Below, piece after piece: positions 13,546 through 24,304 of a stretch of DNA of 64,000 nucleotides. A program made the position numbers and the translations under genes. The stretch spans positions 172,764 to 236,763 of the forward strand of contig JAHQIW010000721.1 in NCBI GenBank assembly GCA_019055375.1, in the 5' to 3' direction. Below the pieces are notes generated by a model. The model made no database searches. It was not told where the DNA came from and saw nothing but the letters and a program-made list of their open reading frames with translations. This stretch comes from Parelaphostrongylus tenuis (taxonomy: Eukaryota > Nematoda > Chromadorea > Rhabditida > Metastrongylidae). Position 1 is the stretch's first letter; each line of letters opens with the position of its first letter.

Positions 13546-13647
13546 TACTTGATATAGCAATTTAAGAGTGATTGATTGTTGATGGCTTACGGCAGTTATG
13601 GAGAATTTAACAATACCTGCCAATCGACTACCTTCGGACCTCGCTTA

Positions 13648-13912
13648 AAAATTCAATATAGTCTGATAAAATGTCTTAAGCTTTTCGAGACGTCTGGTAG
13701 TCAATCTCTCTGACAAACCGATCTAAGTAATTCTTTTACTTGACGAAAGTGATACCTCTTCTGCGCCGATTGCTAGCAGTAGCAGAGCTGAGCCGTGGGG
13801 CATTTGGTAATCATGAGGTGTGCGAGAATGCCGAACGTACATATATCATTAGGGGATGCTATACCAGACCTCTGGAAAGGCTTAAAACATTCTATCAAGT
13901 TCACTTATCATT
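13648..13912. repeat. Foldback element, copy with both arms
   Basis: The left arm reads attcaatatagtctgataaa, atgtcttaagcttttcgaga and cgtctggtag. The reverse complement of the right arm reads gaacttgatagaatgtttta, agcctttccaga and ggtctggtat. The arms pair over about 60 bases. The centre (ctgcgccgattgctagcagt) matches 13355-13545 in inverse orientation. This copy provides the first part of the 139-codon frame at 13740-14159, which I therefore do not call a gene. Confidence 0.6.
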
Positions 13913-13952
13913 TATCCATCACCGTGCATTTCTAGAGTTTTCAGAACATTTA

Positions 13953-14183
13953 CAGTTCTACCCAATGATGCAGAGTGATGTCCAAGAATTTTTGCGTCAG
14001 GTGGGATTCAAACCCACATTTCACCCTATCCGGGAGCGAGTGCTGAACCGTCGCACTAATGATTCTCGTACTAACACTACTGTTTCTACGTTAAAACGCG
14101 TTATCTGTCAAACAGCCAACCGTCAACAGTCTGGTGTGGGAAATCGCTATCGACATTGAATCCACTTATGCTAACAGATATTG
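13953..14183 (-). repeat. SINE-a copy, best preserved head
   Basis: Minus-strand order: taagtggattcaatgtcgat, tgttgacggttggctgtttg, cgtagaaacagtagtgttag, an A-box-like attagtgcgacggttcagc, a good B box in gtgggtttgaatcccacc, then tgacgcaaaaattcttgg, catcactctgcatcattggg. The A-to-B spacing and sequence fit an RNA polymerase III internal promoter, although no cloverleaf was folded. Confidence 0.65.
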
Positions 14184-14220
14184 TGTGTTGATAACCAATC
14201 AGAATTGATTTAATTTGACC

Positions 14221-14266
14221 GCCTCTTGCTGTGATATGATGTTACAATATACCCAATGATGTAGAG
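14221..14266 (-). repeat. SINE-a tail fragment
   Basis: It contains gtgatatgatgttacaatat followed by acccaatgatgtagag. This is the same tail block as at 9920-9965 but ends before the gcatatcact signature. Confidence 0.4.
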
Positions 14267-14520
14267 AAAATAAAGTTTTACTTGTTCAGTCATAAAACAT
14301 ATCGCATTGGTCTCATAAAAGAATTGAATGTATGCTTCCTCAACGACATGTCGTATAGCTATGGGATCAGCACATATATGGGATATCGATGATTGTCAAT
14401 CCTATCTGATAGGATCATAGAAGCGCGCAAGTAAAAATTTCCAGACGACAAACTCTTCTCTTCGGAAATAAGTTTAAAATCATGTAGTTGAACTGCATAT
14501 CGAAGATTATGCGCAGCACA

Positions 14521-14523
<3 letters not shown>

Positions 14524-14565
<42 letters not shown>
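14524..14565. repeat. (TA)n microsatellite
   Basis: Twenty-one uninterrupted TA units, flanked by non-repetitive DNA. It creates the Ile/Tyr-rich open frame on the minus strand, which is not a gene. Confidence 0.95.
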
Positions 14566-14566
<1 letters not shown>

Positions 14567-14899
14567 GGCTCTGTGCATTTAATTAACTCTAGGATGCTTA
14601 ATGAAGTAGAATGTAGATTGATCATTGAAAAACAAACATTTATTTTTGTATTCAAACTAAGTGAGTTTTACATTGTCTGAACTAAAATTGGAATCACTTT
14701 TACAAACCGGTAGAAAGTAAAAAGCAGCAAGTTCATGGTAATATGATTGCGTCGACTTTTTTTGACTTTGAAGTTCGTCTTCTTTTGAACCTAAGTATCA
14801 CCGCCACAAATCAGAGCTCGCTTCCCGTATTCGAATGTGCTTTGAGTTCTACAGATCATTAACTCAAATTCTCAAGCCTTTTCATACAGTCGTAACTTA
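14566..14899. other. Intergenic stretch, nothing recognised
   Basis: No feature supported. Confidence 0.4.
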
Positions 14900-14973
14900 T
14901 ATATTCCAAAATGCTGAGTGATATGCAAAACTATCGGCAACAAACGAATATTGAACACGTGTTTCACTCATAT
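14900..14973 (-). repeat. SINE-a 3' fragment
   Basis: Minus strand: gaaacacgtgttcaatattc, then gatagttttgcatatcactc and agcattttggaatat, corresponding to the B-box-to-tail part of the family. It lies back to back with the next copy. Confidence 0.45.
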
Positions 14974-14990
14974 GGGACCAAAAAAAGAAG

Positions 14991-15112
14991 AGATAACAGA
15001 GCGGTGGCCACGGTGGTGCACTGATAACACTCTTCCGCGGTATGAACGGAATGTGGTTTGATTCCCGCCTGGAGGTGAAAGTATTGCATATCACTTAGCA
15101 TCCTTAGGTATA
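14991..15112 (+). repeat. SINE-a copy with A and B boxes
   Basis: The + strand shows an A-box-like ggtggccacggtggtgcac, a B box in gtggtttgattcccgcc, then ggaggtgaaagtattgcata and tcacttagcatccttaggta. The tail is cut at a TA by the mariner at 15113-15562. After that mariner the sequence resumes with tattgttg, as expected for the gggtatattg tail of the family. Confidence 0.65.
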
Positions 15113-15562
15113 CTAAGTTGAGGAAAAAGTTTCTTAACACAGAAGATAAATTCAGATTTTATGCTTGTTTTACACTGTATCGGCTAGTTCAAAATGGGAA
15201 TTTCTCAGAAATAAGACCATAACAAACGAACTCTACTGAAAGCAGCTTGACCAAGTCTACGATGCGTTGAAGGAACAGTACCCGACATTGATTTGTCGAA
15301 AGAGCGCTGTTTTAGCAAGATAATGTCCGAAAAAAAGACGTGGAAAAGCTTGATCAAACTTGAGCAAGTCTTGCCGCACCCAGCCTACAGTGCAAATACT
15401 GCGCCGTACGATTATGTTCTTTTCGGCTCAATGGAGTATTTCCTGAGTGGACACTAATTCGCAGCATTTAATAGAGTTTAAGAAGCATATCTGGAGTTTT
15501 TTTTTTATTCAAAGCCAAAGGACTGGTCTTTCGAGCGTTAAGAAACCTTTTTCTCAACCTAA
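15113..15562 (+). mobile_element. mariner remnant, internally deleted, TIRs kept
   Basis: Tc1/mariner elements insert at TA and encode a DD34D transposase. Here TA flanks both sides (15111-15112 and 15563-15564). The left end reads ctaagttgaggaaaaagttt and the right end, reverse complemented, ttaggttgagaaaaaggttt. Inside, the + strand keeps transposase fragments: a segment QLDQVYDALKEQYPTLICRK (about 15250-15310), a PHPAYSANTAPYDYVLFGSM block with the catalytic-region signature HPxYSxxxAPxDY (about 15380-15440), and an EYFLSGH block. Stops and frame breaks interrupt it and the N-terminal half is missing. At 450 bp it is about a third of a full element. The ends resemble those at 34243-34826. 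It is non-autonomous and decayed. Confidence 0.85.
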
Positions 15563-15698
15563 TATTGTTGCAATGTCAAAGCTGTGCTAAAAAAGCCATG
15601 AAATAAATATTTTTTTATAGGTTCGTAACTTAGACTTTGGAATCATTTCCATTGCCTTCATATTTTCCTTTTGATTCGTCCGTAAGGACACCATTAAG

Positions 15699-16131
15699 AT
15701 GCTGAGTTATGAGCACTCGAACCTACTCTTAGCTGACATCATTTGTCATATAAAATCTTCCCAAGGTGACCATACAATCAACTGTAACGTCCCAAAGTGA
15801 ACGTTGTTTCTTAAAGTTGTGGTTGTCTATCCGTAGTTCCAGGAATCGTAGATGAAGAGACGAAAAAGTGGTCATCGGAGATGCTACATGTCAGGGAGTT
15901 GTGCGAGGATAATGATTCGCAACGGATCGGAGTGATTAGAATACGAAACTTAGTTTGTGACGAATTGAAGTGAGTGCTTGAAACAGCCAACAACTCACTA
16001 TGGTATACGTCTGGAAAAGATCTGTTTTGGTTACCTTTGCTAGGACATACGACAATCGATCAGAATTCATTAGGAAGACTCCTCTTTCGGATTCGGCCGA
16101 CTTTTTTTTAGTGGTTCTAAGTGGCATGTAG
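15699..16131 (+). CDS. Candidate three-exon gene, unknown product (about 93 aa)
   Basis: Three open segments join with matching phases. Exon 1 (15699-15765) starts with ATG and ends phase 1 before GTGACC. Exon 2 (15843-15969) follows gtagttccag and ends phase 2 before a good GTGAGT donor. Exon 3 (16044-16131) follows acctttgctag and ends in TAG. The introns are 77 and 74 bp, a size common in nematodes. Exon 2 is GC-richer than its surroundings and acidic, starting IVDEETKKWSSEML. Exon 3 ends in a hydrophobic stretch, FFLVVLSGM. No domain was recognised. The first donor is weak, and exon 1 lies in DNA that faintly resembles a SINE-a tail, so exons 2-3 are safer than exon 1. If exon 3 begins instead at the later ttttttttag site it is much shorter. 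Confidence 0.35.
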
Positions 16132-17402
16132 AAGATTGAGTGGCTATATTGAATATCATTTACTTATTTTGAGACGCAGACGGATTTAAGGGCAAGTTGG
16201 CTCCTCCTTTGGCAACTTTAGGCCTTTCATATACTTTGTATCACCAAATGCCTATGAAACACTTCTAAACTGATAGTTGAAAATCGGAACTTAACTTGCA
16301 CGGATTCATTGGACATATACTACTCCTTGAACTTTATGTAATCATCCTTAGGCGATTGCGTCAACTCGAGGAAGGCTTGGAAAAATAACTGAAGAACGAA
16401 AAGGCTAGAGCAACATAAACTAATTTCTTTGTGTTTCACATGATTCGTTGATGAACAAAACTTAGAATAAAAATGAACAACCTTGCGCTCATCCATAGTT
16501 CATGGCGATTTAGAAAAAACTGCGGTTGACTTATGTTGAGAACTCAAGAAAAATGATTGAAACCCTCGAGATGGAACATAAATATAATGGAGATTCTGCT
16601 GGCATAGACGTCATTCTTTGTAAGGAGAAGTCACCAAGGCAAAAAATACGTAAGCAATCTGATACAATTTTCAGGAGACTTTCAGTTAGCCTCAACATGG
16701 GTCAGATAACTTCACTGTTATTCTGATGAGCTGGCGAGAGGCTGTTACTGTGCTTTATATCGCAACAGTCGCTGTTTTGGCTGATCTCACTTACTTAGAG
16801 CCTTCCGAAGCAAATTGATATGCAATTAATCAGTGAGATACATCCATACTTAAGCAACTGGAAGGCTTGAAAATCCCGTGGTTGCTTGAAATAGAGTGCT
16901 CTTAATCACAACCTCGTCCACGCTTCTTAAAAAAAATGGTGATTTGAGTTAGATTAGTGCTCTTCTGATCTTCATTCATTACGAAAGAAATTATAACGTG
17001 GGAAAAATTGTAGAATATGTAATCTAAACAATTTTAACTCCCTTTGTAAATTGGCTAATAGCACGATGCTGATATGGAATATTTCTTCGAGTAACGTTTC
17101 GACACCACAAAGCGCACTAGTACTTCGAGATCTACTGATCAACTCGCAATACACCTTTGAGCCAGTAATATTAATTAGTCAAATTCCAATGTAAAGCTCG
17201 TCGTATACTGCATCATAGAGGAAAGTATTACTGATTGATAATGTTGAGGATAAAGTAAAAGTGTTTTTAAAAGTATTATTGCGATCTCTGCTAGCTGTTG
17301 AATATGTCGACTATTGCAGGATAGATTGTCCTATAGAAAAACATTATTAATGCGCAATCAGTATTACCAACAACCGCCCTGTATATGGGAGCACCGCTAA
17401 GT
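16132..17402. other. Intergenic stretch, nothing recognised
   Basis: One short open frame at 16526-16726 has no splice support or recognised motif. Nothing else stands out. Confidence 0.35.
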
Positions 17403-17404
17403 GA

Positions 17405-17582
17405 GGTTCTCTAGTGGAGCAGCGATTCTTTGAAGATTCGCCTAGAACGTCAACAAAGACGAAAACCACAGCGAGAGCGAACGCCTACGGACAATCGACA
17501 CGAATAATCGCTGCGAAGAAGACGAAAATTCAAAACGTCATTCAATTAAAAATTATATATCAACCTCGTGGGATAAGCTAAA
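17405..17582 (+). CDS. Possible coding exon, Lys/Thr/Arg-rich, unknown
   Basis: A GC-richer block without in-frame stops between TGA (17402-17404) and TAA codes for a basic, Thr-rich peptide (central part SPRTSTKTKTTARANAYGQS). All three + frames are open over 100 or more bases here, so the frame is not settled. A splice acceptor ttctctag lies at about 17413-17420. It lies just upstream of a SINE-b copy and about 380 bases upstream of the candidate gene at 17960, so the two could be parts of one interrupted gene. Confidence 0.15.
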
Positions 17583-17602
17583 TCATAAAAGAAACTACGG
17601 AC

Positions 17603-17890
17603 AGGGCAGCGTAGTGTTTATTGATGCACTACACCAGTAAGCGATGTGATAGTGTCTAGGTTCGGTCCCCTTCCTCAGTAATCTTTTGCCATAAATCAAC
17701 TGAACGCCTAATAAGTCTTAGCTCGGCTATCTCAACAATTCCAAATAAATTGTTGGAGCCAGCATTCTATGACATCTCAAAAAGATGAAATTCCTAAGCA
17801 GTAACTGAAATAGCACGTGAAATGTCTAATGCTTTACGTAGATGATGAATGCGAGGAAAGGAATCCAATGCAGGTGCAGCAGGGAACAGC
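17603..17890 (+). repeat. SINE-b copy with tRNA-like head
   Basis: A-box-like gcagcgtagtgtttattgat, then a B box ctaggttcggtcccctt about 45 bases later, then cttttgccataaatcaactg, aacgcctaataagtcttagc, the core cattctatgacatctcaaaa and a tail of tgaatgcgaggaaagg. Head and body order match 38455-38706 (minus strand). Core and tail match 44375-44840 and 35794-36042. Confidence 0.7.
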
Positions 17891-17959
17891 AGAGTAACTT
17901 GTGATAATAGCCATTGTAATCAAATAAAATAATAGTGAAAGAACTACTAGTGATTAGTG

Positions 17960-18485
17960 ATGCCGTGGGTGAAAGAAAGTCGAATTTTGAGAAATAGAGC
18001 CGAGTCTTCTCGCGAATTCAATTTCTCCAGCGGAGTAGCTATGGTGACCATGTTCATCGCGTGAACATCTCAATCTACCTGAGTGCCTAGTTCAATTCCT
18101 CTCCGAACTCATCAACACCCTCGTCTCTCCGGAGTAGCAAAGTTGGTACCGGGAAAATTCATAACGAACTGACTCCCTTAAATGCATGCGGTAATGTCTC
18201 AGTAGGGCTATCTCAGGATTCGAGAAACATCGACTTTACCAGCATTCAGGGCGATCGTGATGAAAGCAAGAAATCGTTAGAAAGGAACCCACAGAATAAT
18301 TTCGAAAAATCCGAAAACCTCCGTGGCTGGTAACCCTCATGACGATGACAGGCGAGTTAGCTACAGAAGCGGTGTGTTTGCAAGTTTACTTTTTGCACTT
18401 ATCATTGCATTTTTCGTTCGCTAGCACAGGTTTCCAAGCCTATCCCTTTTGCTGCGCAAGAATTCTCCTTAAAGAGGGTCAGTAA
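17960..18485 (+). CDS. Candidate three-exon gene, Ser/Asn-rich unknown protein
   Basis: Exon 1 (17960-18043) starts at ATG and runs 28 codons to a GTGACC donor in phase 0. Exon 2 (18091-18329) opens after gtgcctag with 79 codons and no stop, and is rich in Ser, Asn, Glu and Lys (begins FNSSPNSSTPSSLRSSK). It ends phase 2 at a GTAACC donor. Exon 3 (18425-18485) follows tttttcgttcgctag and ends in TAA. The introns are 47 and 95 bp and the phases agree. Exon 2 is longer and GC-richer than expected for chance. Its composition suggests a disordered region; no domain is recognised. A separate frame at about 18330-18424 reads DDDRRVSYRSGVFASLLFAL, like a charged linker plus a membrane segment, so an alternative ending or a frameshifted pseudogene is possible. 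The last exon runs into repeat D. Confidence 0.33.
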
Positions 18486-19060
18486 TCATTCCAAAGCATG
18501 AATTCTTAACTAGCGCGGTATCTGCCAATTATCCGAAGCGACCTATTTATAACGCTTCAGCAAAAGGAAAGCATTTGTGCTCATAATTCTCGCAGCACAG
18601 ATCTCTTTCTTTAGACTATTAATAAACATTCGATAGCGCAAGACTAACGATTCTAAGCTGTTCTCATTTTCTGGAAATATCGTTTCTCTGCAGTGTAGCA
18701 GGGGAGATGAGATTGATTCACAGGCACGGGTATGTGTTCTTTGGCCAATTCAAGGGCCGTGGGGTGGGGGCAGGAGGAGCCGCGGCGACTATTGACCAAT
18801 GGCATCTATGTGAAGTGCGATTCTTGTCATTCGATTAGAAACTGTTTTTTTGCTCTGGATGAAACTCCGGATCAAAGATTCAATTCTCATGCTAAGAGAT
18901 TTTCTCCATATGTTCATATGCTTTTCGTGCTTCCAGCGTAGTAGTAGTTGAATTGCGTGGCCGATGTGAAACATAACTTTTTTTGAAGAATCATCTCAGA
19001 CTGAATTCAAATTCTCATCATATCCTTGCATTCATCCTCCACAAAGGTCTTCTACTACTT
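18455..19060 (+). repeat. Repeat D, copy A
   Basis: Ordered blocks shared with 53085-53900: an end block (gggtcagtaatcattccaaa), an inverted block tttataacgcttcag, then aaacattcgatagcgcaag, tctgcagtgtagcagg, ggggtgggggcaggagga, atatgcttttcgtgcttcca and gccgatgtgaaacata. No transposase-like frame is visible. The right end is blurred. Confidence 0.55.
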
Positions 19061-19525
19061 CGTGTGTTGCTTCGGCTAGTGTTTGAGAAATTCGTCATCA
19101 TTATGAATGTCGTTAAAAGCTGGTCGAGATCAATCTCTTTGGAATTTTGGAGGTAGATGCATTTATGCTTTTCCAAAGGCATTCATTTATTAACTGTAAG
19201 AAAGTGTTCTAGTTGGAGATTGGGCCAGTGCCATGCTTATTACATTGCTATATGATACAACGCATCACGAATCACTGCGTTATCAAGTCCTTCTCCTCCC
19301 AATGAATAAGTAAATGACTAAAATCCAAGCTTCTAAAATGCTTTGGGAAACCCTTTCATATCTCAAAGAGGTGCTCAAGCGTCGTTTTCAGATTAGTTAC
19401 GCGATCGTTATTGTAACGATGCCACTTCCTGCTATTAACAGGAACAAAGGCAATATTTAGAGGAAGAAACATCAACTTCGTTGTTGGATGGTTCGACGCT
19501 GTTATTTGTCCACTTCCAAAACACC
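19061..19525. other. Intergenic stretch, nothing recognised
   Basis: No supported feature. A minus-strand frame across 19356-19664 overlaps the short tandem repeat and has no recognisable motif. Confidence 0.35.
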
Positions 19526-19590
19526 TGAGAGAATTTATTGGTAAGCAAGAAAAGAACATTTGAGAGAATTTAGTGGTAAGCAAGAAAAGA
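19526..19590. repeat. Tandem duplication, 35-bp unit
   Basis: The unit beginning tgagagaatttattggtaag is followed directly at 19561 by tgagagaatttagtggtaag. Both continue with caagaaaaga. Two copies with a single difference over the first 30 bases suggest a recent duplication. Confidence 0.9.
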
Positions 19591-20433
19591 CTAAAACAAT
19601 TATTTTTTTTTGAAATAAATGACTCTCTACTTCGATTGCACAAAAAATCACACAATCCGCTCAATCACAAAGTTCACGATTCATAAGGAAATAATGATCA
19701 AAAGAAGAGCGAGCAGATTTTTTTTCAAACATTTACTATCGTTCATAGTTCTATAAAGGGTTTTGCAAATTACTAACAAATAACGCATAATTTTGATCAG
19801 AATAGGATGAGTAGATTAAGAATAAGTAGTCCTTGATTGAAAGGAATAGTTCTAGTGGGTAAACTATGTTCTTCGCATATATCACTGAGACAAAATTGCA
19901 AAGCTACATTCTTTTTAGTGACCTATGAAGCCATTGTTGACGATGTAATATATCCTATTTCACATGATAACGCCAATGATATGGCAATTGGAGAAATTTT
20001 AGGAATATCTTCGAGTCATTTTTGATAGACTAATATCGATTTTTATAAAAACTACGAGTAAATAATGTCCAATCATTAGCGAGAGAGACGATATCTTATC
20101 AGTGAAGCTTACAAGCAAGCTTCACATGTGATCAGAAACTCGGCGTTGAAGGGTACGTTCGTAGAGTAAGTAGTTGTGTGTATCTGGCAAGCGCCATCAA
20201 CAGAGTTGGTCGAATTTTGAGTGTTTGGTTCGTCGTAACTTAAATATTTGTTTCCTATTCTCCTTATTACTATGTTGAGTACTGACAGAGCTTGTTTTCG
20301 CCGAGAACCGCGAGGCGCTCATACTATAGCGTCTCCAAGTCTTTATTACAGACGGGCGATCGTCAGTTCTCATGTCGGCTGCGAAATGTTGATCATAACA
20401 GCTTGATGACAGTAATGTTGAATTTTTTTATAA
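19591..20433. other. Intergenic stretch, nothing recognised
   Basis: AT-rich sequence. No splice-supported frame or repeat was identified. Confidence 0.4.
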
Positions 20434-20530
20434 AACTTAAACCTCGCGCGGGAGTTAAATCCGCTCCCCACCCTTTATGTGGGCATGCGCTGATCACTGC
20501 GCTACCGAGACCTCTGTTTGCTACCACTGC
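20434..20530 (-). repeat. tRNA-like SINE head (SINE-a type)
   Basis: On the minus strand, gtctcggtagcgcagtgatc fits an A box and gcggatttaactcccgcgcg a B box, followed by aggtttaag. It lacks the rest of the SINE-a body. Anticodon and acceptor arms do not form an obvious cloverleaf, so it is called a SINE head rather than a tRNA gene. Confidence 0.5.
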
Positions 20531-21741
20531 TTTTGAGAGGATCGTTTGATAAGTCGAATAATTTCACATAACATATATGTATTCATGGGCTACAAATTTG
20601 TGCAATACTTACCGTGAACCTATATGTCACTTCATCAAATTTGAGGCATAATTGCTTATGTATGAGTTATAACAGTCTTAGAATACAAAGAAGTGCATTT
20701 ATCTGCCACTGCTTTCCTTCATGATTCACATTATGGATCTGATTTCTTAATTTGGTTAGGGTCCGTTTAAGAATTGGGTTTTCAACTTATGGTATGTCGT
20801 TTTAAGCACAACAACTTATTCAATAACACAGTCGCTGGCTGAGTGAAAACCATTAGGCAAGCGATCATCATTTCGTAGGCATTTATATAGATAAGATGCT
20901 TTATTCAAGCAAGTTTTTATACTAATAATTTCTTCACTTTCGGAAAACTGCCTTCTTCTTTTTCAGAAAAACTTTGCTTGAAAGCGGATAGTTCTATAGC
21001 GGAATGACTTGTTTACTTGTTAATTGATCAACTGACAAAATTTTTTAGCCCCAAAGACTAAATATATTTGAATTAGGAACAAAGTGATGTACTCCTAGCA
21101 GTGATCTTACTCTCTGTGGTCTAACACTCACATTTAACAACATTATGAAATGGTCAAAACGATATCTTATTTTCGCAATTTCTCAGAAAAACCATATTTA
21201 TTGGAAGAGGCAGTTCTGAATCGCTAAATGTTCAATTTCATATCCTCCTCATGATATTTATCTTTTGAAAGAAGTACATGGGCAGACGTTGCTTGAGTTG
21301 CTCATTAGAGGACCCAAGAGTAAGGCGCTTCTAGACTTATCGTTCATATCTCACCACCTGCTTTACTTTCTAACAGAGACAATGTTCCACCATTTTTCGC
21401 TTTTTTCGAGGTCATTGATCAGCAAGTCCATATACTTATCCTATAACAAATCTAATGTACTTACATTCAACCATGCGTAGAAATCACGTTCAATTGTTGC
21501 AGGAGACGACAAATCAATGAGACAACTACAATGAATACTTCTAGTGCAGTGCTCCGAACATGGCTCCGCTTTCACCTCAGCCATCTGAAAGCTTCAACTG
21601 TAGATTAACTAAACATAGTCTTTGAATGCAGTTTACGACAAATGAGTACATCAAAAAATAGAGTCATTGCTATTTCTAAGAGCAGAAATAGCATTAAATA
21701 TCACTCATGAGTAAAGGTATAAATGAAAGATTTGAGTACTT
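20531..21741. other. Intergenic stretch, nothing recognised
   Basis: No supported feature. An open frame at 21265-21480 has no splice signals or known motif. Confidence 0.4.
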
Positions 21742-21830
21742 GGGATGTGATTAGCGTAGTGGTTAGCGGTATCGTGAAATACATCCTGAATAGGTCAGCA
21801 GTTCGATCCCACGTCACGGCTTTACCATGA
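21742..21830 (+). repeat. tRNA-like SINE head
   Basis: The A box lies in ttagcgtagtggttagcggt and the B box in cagcagttcgatcccacg, about 45 bases apart, as in a polymerase III type 2 promoter. The sequence after the B box (ggctttaccatgaaatgcag) does not match SINE-a or SINE-b, so this may be a third family. Confidence 0.5.
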
Positions 21831-23444
21831 AATGCAGCCCTCCGAAATCGGCGTAATAATGTCAAGTTAATCTGGGATGACAAAAGCACTGAATTTCCAA
21901 ATTGGAGGCCCGCTGCTACTTTTTTTGTATCGGTCAGATAGGCATCCGGAGAACTCTACATTGCAACGAGTGGAGTCAAAAGTAAAGCGTGCTAATAAGG
22001 GACTTATAAATGGCAAGTGCCGAGCATTTTGTCTTCTATTTGAATCGTGGAATTTCTTAAGTTATGCCCCATAGATAAAACACACCTCAATTTTGATGAA
22101 GAATAATATTTTGGAGTATTCCGAGATTAACGGGGATTTTCAAGTCCTACACCACACCGTAATGTGATTTTGGTGACCCAACCATTTTGAAACTTTTAAT
22201 TTTTCAGTTTTTGTGTTATTACGAAGCTTTCTTTCATAAACTTCTCGATAGATGTGGAAAAATAAAGTTGCACACGGACAGCATATGAATAGTTGCTGAC
22301 CCTTTTGAGAAAATGCATCACATCAATACGGTTGATAGGTTTTTGCTTATAGCATCTAGCAAACATCTCGAAATTTCTCGAAAACATGTTTCTCGTTTGA
22401 GAGAAATTCGGAAACTGGACGGAATGAATCACGGCGAACAAAAGCCATTCCAAAAGAATGTAAAATAAGTAAAAAGTGCGTTTAGTAGTACTTTAGCTGC
22501 TTATTAGTTAAAATGAGTAAAAGCTTCGTTTTTGCAGAGTTTACACGAAAAATAGAGAAAAAGTTAAAAGTGACGAGCTAGGTCCAATCATAAAAAAGGT
22601 GTCTTCAAGGCAAACTACCAAAGAGTACTGTTTTCATATTGGGCAAGCACCGTAATAAATTAGGAGGAGAGTGAACTCCGCGTAATGACTGTAGGAAATA
22701 CGTGTTGGTTGGTAGGGGAAACAGAATAATGGATACGACTCCGATTTTTCCCATTTATATCAATATTACCTGGTTATTGAATGCACTGACACTGAGTGTA
22801 CGAGTTAAATGTTCCGTGTACAAGTTTACACGAACACCATTGGACATAAACTTTCGCATTTGGGCATGGTATTTTTGCAAGATGCTTATTGAAGGTAATC
22901 ATTCTAAGATGTACTCCTTAACTGAATGTTTTCTTCAATTAGTGAAAATTCCCAAAACCTTCATTCTTTTGTAATTTCCTATCACTAGGTGGCCATTTGT
23001 AATGGTTTTGGGTACAACTCTTCGTAACTAAAGATCACACAATCTCACAATAATAATTTTTTTACTTTGCATGAATTTGCTTGCTTAGCTCTAAATATTA
23101 AAGAAGTTGCAAATCATAGTGTCGATCAGTCATCTAGAACCATTGCACTGTCACCTTTATGTTCCACTTATGAATTTCCTGATGCTGTCAAATGTGGTTT
23201 TGGCAGTAAAAACACATTCGGCGATCAAACTGATGAGAGACTCAATGTTGTGGTATGTTCTCCGCCTGCAGACAATTCTGCCTGCGATTCAATAAACTTT
23301 GAGGGATGGTGATGGCGATTATGGAGGATGAATGTTGAGTCGCAGAAGCAAGCTAATAAGAACTTATTGTTCTGAGGTCTAAACAGGCTATTGAAAAATA
23401 ACAGGATTTATGTAAGTTATCCAAAGACAAATGAAGAAACGAGC
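21831..23444. other. Intergenic stretch, nothing recognised
   Basis: A Cys/Phe-rich minus-strand frame (22196-22453) has no motif or splice support. No repeats are shared with the rest of the window. Confidence 0.4.
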
Positions 23445-24145
23445 CTTTCGCTGGGCAGCACTTTTTTTAGGAATGTTAGTTATCATTGAAAAACTTGAAT
23501 CTTCGGCTACTGCGTCACATGATCTTTTCCTAAAAAATCCTTTTATAACGCTGCAGCATTCAAAATAAAATTACGTTTTACACCGGCGGTGCTCTTTAGC
23601 AACTTCCTCGCTGGGAGCACGAAAAGCATATGAACGTGTAGAGTTTTTCTTGGAGTATCAGCGTCATGTGCCTTACATGGAGTTTCTTCCAAAGCGACAA
23701 AGAAAATCTTAAATTAAAGATCAAAAATTGCGCTCCACATGTGAATCGCGTCAACGCGATCGACCGATCTATCGCGGAAAGCCGTATTGAATTCGTGGCC
23801 AGCACACACCCAGCCCACACACTAACCGACAAACAAATGCGCCGCGCATGTAAAATTTAACTTTATTTTTTATGCTACAATGCAGTGAAACGGTCTTTCC
23901 AGAATAAGCACATTCTTAGAATCGACGGGACTTACGCGATTGAATGGTCAGTCATAATTCCAGAGAACATTTCCGTACTGCGAGAAATATGCGTGTGTGA
24001 AGCACAAAAGATTTCTTTCTGTTACAACATTATAAAAAGGTTTTTTCAAAAAAAAGCCGCATATTGCAGTAGCTGGAGATCTGAATTTTTGAATGATTAG
24101 TGACGTTCTAAAGAAAAGTTTTTGTCCAGCCGAAGGGGTGCTTCT
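23445..24145 (-). repeat. Repeat D, copy C (inverse orientation)
   Basis: The blocks of copies A and B appear here in reverse complement and reverse order. On the minus strand they read actaatcattcaaaaattc, actgcattgtagcata, tgtgtgggctgggtgtgtgc, catatgcttttcgtgctccc, gccggtgtaaaacgtaattt and gctgcagcgttataaaagga, ending in acattcctaaaaaaagtgct. The first and last blocks are inverted relative to each other, consistent with terminal inverted repeats. Confidence 0.6.
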
Positions 24146-24304
24146 TTATTTTTCCTCAGATAACGGTGCCCAAAACATTTCTATTAGTGTTTCAAATTAT
24201 CTTTACTTGACGTATTTATTGAACTTATCAAAAATACTCTTCTAATTACTCTATTACGTTGCCATTAGTATAATATGGAATGACATAATCGGTTTATTTC
24301 TGCT

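Noticed and set aside
13740..14159. 139-codon + strand frame, the longest in the window
   Set aside because: Its first part is the foldback element at 13648-13912 and its second part the antisense of a SINE-a copy. It has no protein motif.
21742..21830. Possible functional tRNA gene
   Set aside because: A and B boxes are present, but I could not find pairing acceptor and anticodon arms by eye. Similar heads elsewhere in the window belong to SINEs.
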